Positions 8,012 through 14,428 of a stretch of DNA of 18,351 nucleotides are shown here, piece by piece (within the stretch, counting starts at the first letter, position 1; each line of letters opens with the position of its first letter). Source of the stretch: Chloroflexota bacterium (lineage in GTDB: Bacteria; Chloroflexota; Dormibacteria; CF-121); contig VBEQ01000020.1 in NCBI GenBank assembly GCA_005881235.1, positions 1 through 18,351 on the forward strand, written 5' to 3'. The position numbers and the translations under genes were made by a program. The notes beneath the pieces are model-generated. The model did no database searches and had not been told where the DNA came from. It saw only the letters and a list, made by a program, of their open reading frames with translations.

Positions 8012-8037
8012 CGTTTCGGGGATCACTGAGTCAACGC

Positions 8038-9075
8038 ATGGCCACGCCTCAGTACAAGGACTATTACCAAACGCTTGGGCTCTCGAGGACCGCAACCGAG
8101 AAGGAGATCAAGTCGGCGTATCGGCGGCTGGCTCGCCAGTTTCACCCGGACGTCAACAAGGACCCCAAGGCCACCGACCGCTTTAAGTTGATCAACGAAG
8201 CCTACGAAGTGCTCAGTGACCCCAAGAAGCGCACGAAGTACGACCAGCTGGGGGCCGATTGGGAACGGATCGAGCGCGAGCAGGAGTTTGCGCGCCAGTA
8301 CCAGTCGCAGCCCGGGCAGGGCGCCGGCCAGGCTGCCGGCTACGGCGATTTCAGCGACTTCTTCAACACTTTCTTTTCGGGCGAGGGCGGCGGCTTTTCC
8401 GGCTTCGGCTTCGAGGGGACGCGCGGGCGCACCGCCACCCGGGAACGGGGCGAGGACATCGAGCATCCGATCGAGATCACGCTCGAGGAGGCCGCCCGTG
8501 GTGGAGAGCGAACCATCCAGACGGAGGTGCCCGAGACTTGTCCCACCTGCGGCGGCTCGGGGTTTACAGCTGAGCGGCGCAAGGTCAGCAACCGCACGGT
8601 GATGGAGAGCGTCACCTGCCCGACCTGCGGCGGGGCCGGGGTGCGCGCGACGCGCCGGCAGATCCAGGTGAAGATCCCGGCGGGCGTCATCGAAGGCTCG
8701 CGCATTCGAGTCAAGGGCGAAGGACAGCGTGCCGCGGAGGCCGGCGATCTCTATCTACGGGTGCATCTGCTGCCGCACCCCCGCTTCGCCGCCAAGGGCC
8801 GCGACCTCTACACGCCGCTGGCTGTGATCGACGACCAGGCGGTCTTAGGAGATGAAGTCACCATCCAATCGCTGACCGGAGGCCAGCTCCAGTTGCGCAT
8901 CCCGCCCGCGAGCCAGGCCGGGAAGGTCTTCCGGCTGAAGGGCAAGGGCTTGCCAGCTCTGAAAGACGGCCTGCCCGGCGACCTCTATGCCACCCTCGAG
9001 ATCCATATCCCGGAACCGATCACGCCGGCGTTGCACGACCTCTATGAGGGAATCCGCAAAGCCCGCACGGGCTGA
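8038..9075 (+). CDS. DnaJ-like co-chaperone with a reduced zinc centre
   Basis: A J-domain co-chaperone of 345 residues that would stimulate DnaK ATPase and deliver clients. The J domain covers residues ~8-71, with the essential HPD at 36-38. A Gly/Phe-rich linker runs ~92-130. Only two zinc-type CxxCxGxG repeats are present, CPTCGGSG (168-175) and CPTCGGAG (194-201), against four in classical DnaJ and none in CbpA. The C-terminal substrate-binding beta domains follow (IPAGVIEGSRIRVKGEG, then LTGGQLQLRIP, and the VFRLKGKGLP repeat). The start at 8038 has no convincing SD. It lies 46 bases after cobB and could be co-transcribed with it. The gene ends one base from the stop of the convergent DUF2905 gene. 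No CIRCE or other heat-shock operator is evident. Confidence 0.92.
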   Translation: MATPQYKDYYQTLGLSRTATEKEIKSAYRRLARQFHPDVNKDPKATDRFKLINEAYEVLSDPKKRTKYDQLGADWERIEREQEFARQYQSQPGQGAGQAAGYGDFSDFFNTFFSGEGGGFSGFGFEGTRGRTATRERGEDIEHPIEITLEEAARGGERTIQTEVPETCPTCGGSGFTAERRKVSNRTVMESVTCPTCGGAGVRATRRQIQVKIPAGVIEGSRIRVKGEGQRAAEAGDLYLRVHLLPHPRFAAKGRDLYTPLAVIDDQAVLGDEVTIQSLTGGQLQLRIPPASQAGKVFRLKGKGLPALKDGLPGDLYATLEIHIPEPITPALHDLYEGIRKARTG

Positions 9076-9076
9076 G

Positions 9077-9292
9077 TCAGCGGCGGAAGAAGGCGTTGAG
9101 CACGACCGTCAGCAGCAGGCTGAGCAGCAAGCAGGTGACGATCGGAAAATAGAAGTGGACGTTGCCACGGTCGATGGAGATGTCGCCGGGCAATTTGCCG
9201 AGATAGGGGATCCGGAGGCCCAGCGTGAGAAAGAGGCCGACCACGAGGATGAAGCCGCCAACGATGATGAGCAGCTTGCCAATCTCGGGCAC
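9077..9292 (-). CDS. DUF2905-family small membrane protein
   Basis: 71 residues with two transmembrane helices, at ~7-26 (LLIIVGGFILVVGLFLTLGL) and ~48-66, joined by a short loop containing LGKLPGDISIDRG. That loop, with LPGDI and the Asp-Arg-Gly turn, is the hallmark I recall for the DUF2905 family, whose function is unknown. The start is GTG at 9292, the longest start in this frame that keeps the MPEIGK N-terminus. It lies 56 bases downstream of the glutaredoxin-like gene on the same strand and is probably in one transcript with it. It is convergent with the DnaJ-like gene. Confidence 0.88.
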   Translation of the reverse strand: MPEIGKLLIIVGGFILVVGLFLTLGLRIPYLGKLPGDISIDRGNVHFYFPIVTCLLLSLLLTVVLNAFFRR

Positions 9293-9348
9293 AAATTCAT
9301 CGTACCCGCCCTTGAACGCCCGGATCTAGCGGCGGGGTCGCGAGTCGG

Positions 9349-9591
9349 TTAGAAGCCGATCCAGCCGATCGCTTGCTCGATCTTGGCCTGCTGCAGGCCA
9401 GCGATCGCCACACCGTCGATCACGGTCAGGGGCACTTCCCGGACCTCGATGTCGAGGTTGCGCAGGTCCTTGCCGTCGAGCTTGCCGTCGGCGCAGACGT
9501 GTTCCTGGAACGCGACGCCGCGGTTCTCCAGGATCTCCTTGATCTGGCGGCTGCTCTCGCAGTCGGGTCGGGTGTAAACGATGACTTCCAT
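9349..9591 (-). CDS. glutaredoxin-like protein with CxxS active site
   Basis: An 80-residue thioredoxin-fold protein. The N-terminal strand and active site read VIVYTRPDCESS, with Cys at residue 11 and Ser at 14 instead of a second Cys. The cis-proline loop is visible as REVPLTVIDG near 51-60, followed by the GLQQAKIEQAIG helix. It is short, like NrdH/Grx-type redoxins. The CxxS arrangement points to monothiol chemistry, such as glutathione or another low-molecular-weight thiol exchange, rather than dithiol disulfide reduction. The ATG at 9591 is preceded on the minus strand by AAGG 5 bases upstream and by GGAGG 12 bases upstream. Its partner is unknown. Confidence 0.85.
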   Translation of the reverse strand: MEVIVYTRPDCESSRQIKEILENRGVAFQEHVCADGKLDGKDLRNLDIEVREVPLTVIDGVAIAGLQQAKIEQAIGWIGF

Positions 9592-9640
9592 CTCGGCCTT
9601 TTGCCTCCGTGTGCTCCCGCTCGCCCCGGGGTGACACAGA

Positions 9641-9685
9641 ACTTGATATCGCGCCTATACAAAGGCTTTAGCCAGACTATCAAGT
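9641..9685. promoter_or_regulatory. 8-bp inverted repeat around a candidate minus-strand promoter
   Basis: ACTTGATA (9641-9648) and TATCAAGT (9678-9685) form a perfect inverted repeat with 29 bases between. On the minus strand, TTGATA (9683-9678) and TATAGG (9659-9654) with an 18-base spacer make a plausible promoter for the glutaredoxin-like gene. The two repeat halves therefore overlap its -35 and its start region. This would suit an operator. No regulator gene is adjacent. Confidence 0.35.
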
Positions 9686-9724
9686 GACCTGTCATTTGTC
9701 CAATTCATTTCTCCGATGCGTTCG

Positions 9725-9739
9725 ATCAACTCTGTTGAT
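9725..9739. repeat. short dyad upstream of the secreted propeller gene
   Basis: ATCAAC-TCT-GTTGAT is a perfect 6-bp dyad with a 3-base centre, about 75 bases before the ATG at 9813. The 221-base divergent gap 9592-9812 is visibly lower in GC than its surroundings and also holds the 9641-9685 repeat. TTGATA at 9735-9740 could serve as a plus-strand -35, but no good -10 follows. It may be an operator or chance. Confidence 0.25.
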
Positions 9740-9812
9740 ATCAGAACGTCAGTCAATAGCGCTTCGATATGCTCACCAGGGGCGATCCGGCCGGCCGGAG
9801 GAGGGGAGGGAC

Positions 9813-11687
9813 ATGAGAGCGAAGCGCCATCCGTTTGCGCTGGTGATCGGGATCGTAATTCCGGCGACCCTCGCCCTTGCCCCGAGCTTTGCCGGTTCCG
9901 CATCGGCCGGCGTCGACCCCGGTATTGGAAACGTGCCGCAGGGTACCCAGTCGGACCAGGCCTACCGCAACAGTTTTGCGGCCAACGGCGTCACGAACGT
10001 CTTTGTCACCAGCCAGCAGGTCAGTTGCTATCGCCCGGAGGTGCCCTTCTTAGTCAACAACGGACCGAACGACGGCTACACGGGCGAAGTGCCGTGTCCC
10101 GGCGCAACGACCAACGAGGATACCGGCGCTGCCGGCCCGTACTCGACCCAGACCGGGAGCCAGCCGCCCTACCCCGCCGCTGAGCCAAAGCTGGTGACGG
10201 ACCGTTCCGAATCGGACATCCGGGTGGATCCGCTCGATCCCAACCACCTCATCGGCTCGTCAAAGTGGTTTGCCAGCCCCGAGGGCTATAACCACCTGCT
10301 CGGCTTCTACGAGTCCTTCGATGGCGGCAAGACCTGGCCGACGATGGGCCACGTTCCGGGCTATGAGGGCTTTACCGACAACACCGATCCGGTCGGCGCC
10401 TTCGACGCATTCGGCAACTATTACCAGGCGCTGCTGCCGTACCAGTTCTTCTACGACAGCACGGGACACAAGAAGTACGAGGCTGGCAACGAGCCCAACC
10501 GCACGGTTCCGAATGAAGCGGTCGCGGTCGCCGTCCGTCCGCAGGGGGCGAGCGGGCCGAACGGTTGGATCACGACCCACGACGGGCACCCGGACTACGT
10601 CTTCACCACCAACGCCGGATTTGGCCAGGAGCCGGACAAGGAGTGGATCGCGATCGATCGCAATCCCAGCCGGCCCGACGGATCACCCAACTCCAACTAC
10701 AACCGCATCTACATGATGTACGTCAATTTCAACGGCAACGGCAGCAAGCCGTACGTGCAGACGGCGGTGGCCTTGAAGGATGGAACCCACACCGACTGGA
10801 CGCCGCCCGTCGAACTGCCCAGGCAGAGTTCTACGAACAACAATACGTATCTCCTGCCGCACATAGATCCAGCCGGCGTGGTGTACACGTCGGTGATCAA
10901 CTACGTCAGCGGCCAGAGCGGCTGCTGCGTCGACGTGCTCATGGATTACTCGACCGATGGCGGACTCACCTGGATCGGGCCCTCGGTCGCCGCCAGCCAC
11001 GTCCACGTCCCACCCCTGACCGGCGCAGGCTATGTCAACACGACGTTTGAAGACGGAATCGAGGAGACCTTTGCGGTTGGCAATCACAAGGCGAGCACCG
11101 GCCACTATCCGATCTATGTCGCCTACGAGTCGAAGAGCACGGGTTTCGGCAATATGCTGCTCACGGCGTCTTACGATCAAGGCCGAAGCTGGAGTACACC
11201 AATCCAGGTCAACGACAACGTCCTCAGCAACGTCGACGAGTTCCAACCGAACCTGGCGGTGGCGCCCGACGGAACCGTGAGCGTCACCTTCTACGATCGG
11301 CGGCTCGCCTGTCCGGCGGCAGGCACGGCCGAAGCGACGGCCGCGGGGCTTCAGCTCGACCGGCAGAACCCCAACTACGCGGGGACGCTCCCGCCCTATG
11401 GCGCGAGCGATTACTGCATCACCTCGAGCGTCCAGTTCTATACGCCGGCCCTCAAGCCGATTCGGCACAACATTCGACTGACCGAGCATGGCTGGGATCC
11501 CCAGCTCAACAGTCCTGATCGCAGCTGTCCGTGCAATCCGATGGACACGTTCATCGGCGATTACTTCGGCAACGATTTCGCCGGCGCAACGGACTACTCC
11601 ACCTTCGTGAGCACTTACGACGACGGCAGCAACCCGCAGCACTACCAGCAGCAGGTGGTCGCGAGAGTATCGGCTCCGAAACGGTAG
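9813..11687 (+). CDS. secreted Asp-box (BNR) beta-propeller protein, sialidase-like fold
   Basis: A 624-residue exported protein. The start at 9813 is chosen because a purine-rich SD (GGAGGAGGGGAGGG) ends just before it and a clear signal peptide begins there: MRAKRH, a hydrophobic core at ~8-23, and a likely cleavage after A-S-A near 30-32. Frame-open sequence back to 9684 is probably non-coding. Three Asp-box motifs mark propeller blades: SFDGGKTW (168-175), STDGGLTW (380-387) and SYDQGRSW (453-460). I see no FRIP motif or clear arginine triad, so neuraminidase activity is not supported. A binding, glycan-processing or structural role is equally possible. Several cysteines, including a CC pair at 371-372, suggest disulfides outside the cell. 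It stands between a divergent redox gene and the pyrimidine operon without an obvious functional link. Confidence 0.87.
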   Translation: MRAKRHPFALVIGIVIPATLALAPSFAGSASAGVDPGIGNVPQGTQSDQAYRNSFAANGVTNVFVTSQQVSCYRPEVPFLVNNGPNDGYTGEVPCPGATTNEDTGAAGPYSTQTGSQPPYPAAEPKLVTDRSESDIRVDPLDPNHLIGSSKWFASPEGYNHLLGFYESFDGGKTWPTMGHVPGYEGFTDNTDPVGAFDAFGNYYQALLPYQFFYDSTGHKKYEAGNEPNRTVPNEAVAVAVRPQGASGPNGWITTHDGHPDYVFTTNAGFGQEPDKEWIAIDRNPSRPDGSPNSNYNRIYMMYVNFNGNGSKPYVQTAVALKDGTHTDWTPPVELPRQSSTNNNTYLLPHIDPAGVVYTSVINYVSGQSGCCVDVLMDYSTDGGLTWIGPSVAASHVHVPPLTGAGYVNTTFEDGIEETFAVGNHKASTGHYPIYVAYESKSTGFGNMLLTASYDQGRSWSTPIQVNDNVLSNVDEFQPNLAVAPDGTVSVTFYDRRLACPAAGTAEATAAGLQLDRQNPNYAGTLPPYGASDYCITSSVQFYTPALKPIRHNIRLTEHGWDPQLNSPDRSCPCNPMDTFIGDYFGNDFAGATDYSTFVSTYDDGSNPQHYQQQVVARVSAPKR

Positions 11688-11715
11688 CCTGCGAGCCTCC
11701 ATTGAATGCGATCGT

Positions 11716-11744
11716 TTGACAGCGAGTCCGTGAGCCCGTAGACT
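11716..11744 (+). promoter_or_regulatory. sigma-70-type promoter of the pyrimidine operon
   Basis: A perfect TTGACA (11716-11721), exactly 17 bases, then TAGACT (11739-11744, 4/6 to consensus). This is the clearest promoter in the window. Transcription would start near 11751, just before the leader hairpin and 47 bases before the pyrB GTG. Confidence 0.7.
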
Positions 11745-11758
11745 TACCCGGAACTTCG

Positions 11759-11790
11759 TCCTTTAACCCGGTCCAGCGAGACCGAAAGGA
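11759..11790 (+). promoter_or_regulatory. putative PyrR-binding hairpin that sequesters the pyrB Shine-Dalgarno
   Basis: The leader can fold as a lower stem TCCTTT/AAAGGA, a four-base bulge AACC on the 5' side, an upper stem CGGTC/GACCG and a hexaloop CAGCGA. The core GGTCCAGCGAGACC closely resembles the PyrR-binding loop core known from Bacillus and mycobacterial pyr leaders (TCCAGAGAGGCT-type). That loop has the same plan: a terminal hexaloop, upper stem, 5' internal bulge and lower stem. The 3' strand of the lower stem contains most of the pyrB SD (AAAGGAG, 11785-11791). PyrR bound with UMP would be expected to stabilise the hairpin and block translation, as described for Mycobacterium. 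pyrR itself is the second gene of the operon. The fold is seen in sequence; the mechanism is inferred. Confidence 0.72.
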
Positions 11791-11797
11791 GAATTCG

Positions 11798-12735
11798 GTG
11801 CGAGACACCCTGACCGCTCCGTCCGCGCGGACGCGGGTTTCCATCCGGCATCTGACCGATCCCCGTGTCCTGGATCGTGCTCTGATCGAGCACCTGCTCG
11901 CGCGTGCCACCGCCTTCGAACAAGGAATGGCGATGGAGGTCGCCCCGCTGTCAGGGCGCTTGCTCGCGACCCTCTTCTACGAGCCGAGCACTCGCACGCG
12001 CTTTTCCTTCGAGGCTGCCAGGTCCTGAGTGCCGAGAACGCGACCCACGCCTCATCAGCGGCAAAAGGGGAATCACTGGAGGACGCCATCCGCGTCATCG
12101 GTGGCTACGCCGACGGGATCGTCCTTCGTCATCCCGAGGTCGGTGCTGCGGAGCGGGCGGCACGGGTCGCGCCCGTGCCCGTGATCAACGCGGGAGACGG
12201 GCCCGGCAATCATCCAACGCAGGCGCTGCTCGACCTCTACACGATCGAAAAGGAACTGGGCCGCCTCGACCATCTGCGGATCGGCCTCGCGGGCGACCTG
12301 CGCAACGGTCGCACGGTTCGGTCGCTGGCGTTGCTGCTCTCGCGCTTCCCCGGGAATGAGCTGGTGTTGATCTCGCCGCCGGCCTTGCGACTGGGCGCGG
12401 ACGTCATCGCCGTCTTGAATGAGGCGCAGCAGGGCATGCGGGAGACCACAGACCTCGGCGGCGTAATCGCGGACCTCGACGTGCTCTACCAGACACGCAT
12501 CCAGGCCGAGCGCTTCGAGTCGTCCGCAGAATACGAGCGACATCGCGGCGTCTACCTGGTGAACGCTGACCTGATGCGGCGGCTGCCCGAGCGCGCCATC
12601 CTCATGCATCCGCTGCCGCGGCTCGACGAGATCGATCCGCTGGTCGACGCCGATCCTCGGGCTGCCTATTTCCGGCAGGCGCGCAACGGGCTCTGGGTTC
12701 GGATGGCCGTTCTCGACTGGACGATGGAGCGTTGA
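11798..12735 (+). pseudogene. pyrB: aspartate carbamoyltransferase, split by an apparent 19-bp deletion
   Basis: PyrB joins carbamoyl phosphate and aspartate, the first committed pyrimidine step. The GTG at 11798 has AAAGGAG 6 bases upstream. The first frame gives 76 residues up to the carbamoyl-phosphate motif STRTRFSFEAA and then hits TGA at 12026-12028. The rest of the enzyme continues in another frame from 12022: VLSAENATHASSAAKGES (Lys of the mobile loop), VIGGYADGIVLRHPE, GDGPGNHPTQALLDL, GRTVRSL, YQTRIQAERF and HPLPR, ending at 12735. At the junction (after 12019, GCC|AGG) family members carry M-x-R-L-G-G-Q. Its absence plus the shift fits loss of 19 bases, possibly between short GCC repeats. 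All other active-site motifs survive, so the break is recent or an assembly artefact. If real, the enzyme is inactive as drawn. Confidence 0.87.
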
Positions 12736-13286
12736 TGTTGCAGACGCCAGCCGCCAAGGCCGTGATTCTCGATGCCGAGGGCCTCCGCCGCGCCTGGCGA
12801 CGGATCGCGCATGAGGTCATCGAACGACAGCCGAACCTGGCGCAGTTGAGCCTGCTCGGCATCGTTACGCGCGGCCTGCCGCTGGCCCAGCGGCTGGCGG
12901 CCACCCTCGAGGAGCTCGAAGGGGTCCGGCTTACCGTGATCCCGCTCGACGTTCGCGCCTATCGTGACGACCTGCCTCGCGCGGCGGCCGCCCCCTTACC
13001 CATCCTGCCAGCCGTCGCGGTCGACGGGCGGCCGGTCTTGCTCGTCGACGACGTCCTCTTCAACGGGCGCACGGTGCGAGCGGCCATCGACGCCGTGATC
13101 GCCGCCGGGCGGCCGACACAGATCCAGCTCGCGGTGCTCGTCGATCGCGGTCACCGAGAGCTACCGATCCGCCCGGACTTCATCGGCAAGAACGTTCCCA
13201 CGTCGCGGCAGGAGTGGGTCGACGTCCACCTCAGCGAAACCGATGGCGAGGATTTGGTCCGCATTGTTGAGCGGGGGGACTCCTGA
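12735..13286 (+). CDS. pyrR: PyrR, pyr operon RNA-binding regulator / uracil phosphoribosyltransferase
   Basis: A 183-residue protein of the PyrR family: a type I phosphoribosyltransferase fold that binds UMP/UTP and pyr mRNA, often with weak uracil phosphoribosyltransferase activity. The PRPP loop VLLVDDVLFNGRTVRAAIDA is at 101-120, GIVTRG at 42-47, and the family-typical LVDRGHRELPIRPDFIGKNV at 135-154. Length is standard. The ATG at 12735 overlaps the pyrB stop by one base (TGATG) and has GGAG 5 bases upstream. A TTG one codon earlier is less likely. Translation is probably coupled to pyrB. Its target is likely the leader hairpin at 11759-11790. pyrR lies second in the operon rather than first as in Bacillus. 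Confidence 0.95.
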   Translation: MLQTPAAKAVILDAEGLRRAWRRIAHEVIERQPNLAQLSLLGIVTRGLPLAQRLAATLEELEGVRLTVIPLDVRAYRDDLPRAAAAPLPILPAVAVDGRPVLLVDDVLFNGRTVRAAIDAVIAAGRPTQIQLAVLVDRGHRELPIRPDFIGKNVPTSRQEWVDVHLSETDGEDLVRIVERGDS

Positions 13287-14428
13287 TGCGCCTGCAGCAC
13301 GTTCGCGTGCTGGGCCCCACAGGTCTCTCGGCGCCGCAGACGGTCGACGTCAACGCCGAGGGTGCCGAGGATCGCGATGCAACCGGCCTCGTCCTCTCTC
13401 CAGGGTGGATGGACCTGCATGCCCACCTGCGCGAACCCGGCTTCCCGCAGAAGGAGACATTGCTGTCCGGTGCAACCAGTGCCGCGGTGGGTGGTTTCAC
13501 GCACGTGCTCGCCATGGCGAACACCGACCCGGTGACCGATCGTGCCGAGCGGCTGCAGAGTCTGCTGACGCGGAGCCAGGCGCTGCCGATCCGCATCAGC
13601 TTTGTGGGCGCGGTCACGATCGGCCTCGATGGCCGCCAGCTCACCGATGCCGCTGCGCTGAAGGCGGCCGGAGCGATGGCGCTCTCCGACGACGGCCGTC
13701 ATGCGATCGACCGCGTCATGTTTGGCCATGCCCTCGACGCGGCGGCGGCGGCAGGGCTGCCGGTCCTCGTCCATGCCCAGGCGGAGCAGCTGGGCGACGG
13801 CCCGGATGCCGAGGCGGTGGCCGTGACCGATGCGCTCGATGCCCTGCGTGACATCCGGGGCGCTCGTCTCCACATTCAGCATGTGAGCACGCGAAGGGCG
13901 GTCGACCTGATTCGTGCCGCGAAGTCGGAGGGGTTGCCGGTCACGGCCGAAGCCACCCCGCACCACCTGGCATTGAGCTCGCGTGACGTCTGGGCTATGG
14001 GCCCACACGGCAATGTCAACCCGCCCCTGAGAAGCCCTGACGATCGCGATGCACTCTGTGAGGCGCTGGTCGATGGGGTGATCGACGTGATTGCGACCGA
14101 TCACGCGCCACACGAGCTGGCGGCCAAGCAGGCCGGCGCGAACGGCTTTCACGGCTTCGAGACCGCGGTCGGTGTCATCCTGGGCCTTGGCTTCGATGGC
14201 GGCACCGTTTACCGCGCGTGCGTGTCACGGCCTCGAGAGATCCTCGGCCAGTCCCTGGAAGACGAATGGATCCTCATCGATCCGGACGCCGAATGGCGGG
14301 TCGATGGGGCGTCCTTTAAGAGCCGCGGCAAGAACACGCCGTTTCAGGGCCGGAGGTTACGTGGACGGGTCGTCATGACGGTCTGCCGCGGCCAGGTGGT
14401 CACCGAGCGCGTGATGCAGCATGTCTGA
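13286..14428 (+). CDS. pyrC: dihydroorotase (class I, PyrC)
   Basis: A zinc amidohydrolase that closes carbamoyl-aspartate to dihydroorotate. 380 residues. The metal motif HAHLREPG has His45 and His47, followed by KETLLSGATSAAVGGFT (56-72) and the substrate motif ANTDP (78-82). Further on are SDDGRHA (134-140), VHAQ (162-165), HIQHVS (196-201), EATPHHL (222-228), NPPLR (245-249) and ATDHAPHE (270-277). These are the positions used by the Bacillus/Aquifex-type enzymes, and none is missing. The somewhat short N-terminal beta domain is within the family's range. The ATG at 13286 overlaps the pyrR stop by one base (TGATG), with a G-run upstream as SD. It is part of the pyrB-pyrR-pyrC-carAB operon. 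Confidence 0.95.
   Translation: MRLQHVRVLGPTGLSAPQTVDVNAEGAEDRDATGLVLSPGWMDLHAHLREPGFPQKETLLSGATSAAVGGFTHVLAMANTDPVTDRAERLQSLLTRSQALPIRISFVGAVTIGLDGRQLTDAAALKAAGAMALSDDGRHAIDRVMFGHALDAAAAAGLPVLVHAQAEQLGDGPDAEAVAVTDALDALRDIRGARLHIQHVSTRRAVDLIRAAKSEGLPVTAEATPHHLALSSRDVWAMGPHGNVNPPLRSPDDRDALCEALVDGVIDVIATDHAPHELAAKQAGANGFHGFETAVGVILGLGFDGGTVYRACVSRPREILGQSLEDEWILIDPDAEWRVDGASFKSRGKNTPFQGRRLRGRVVMTVCRGQVVTERVMQHV

Noticed and set aside
7992..8037. CIRCE/HrcA heat-shock operator before the DnaJ-like gene
   Set aside because: The only inverted repeat (GCCCGT/ACGGGC) does not match the CIRCE sequence.
9684..9812. N-terminal extension of the propeller protein to the ATG at 9684
   Set aside because: The extension has no conserved features, precedes a strong SD and a typical signal peptide beginning at 9813, and would bury the signal sequence.
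12000..12060. programmed ribosomal frameshift in pyrB
   Set aside because: A frameshift would not restore the missing conserved M-x-R-L-G-G-Q residues and no slippery sequence with downstream structure is apparent. A deletion explains both facts.
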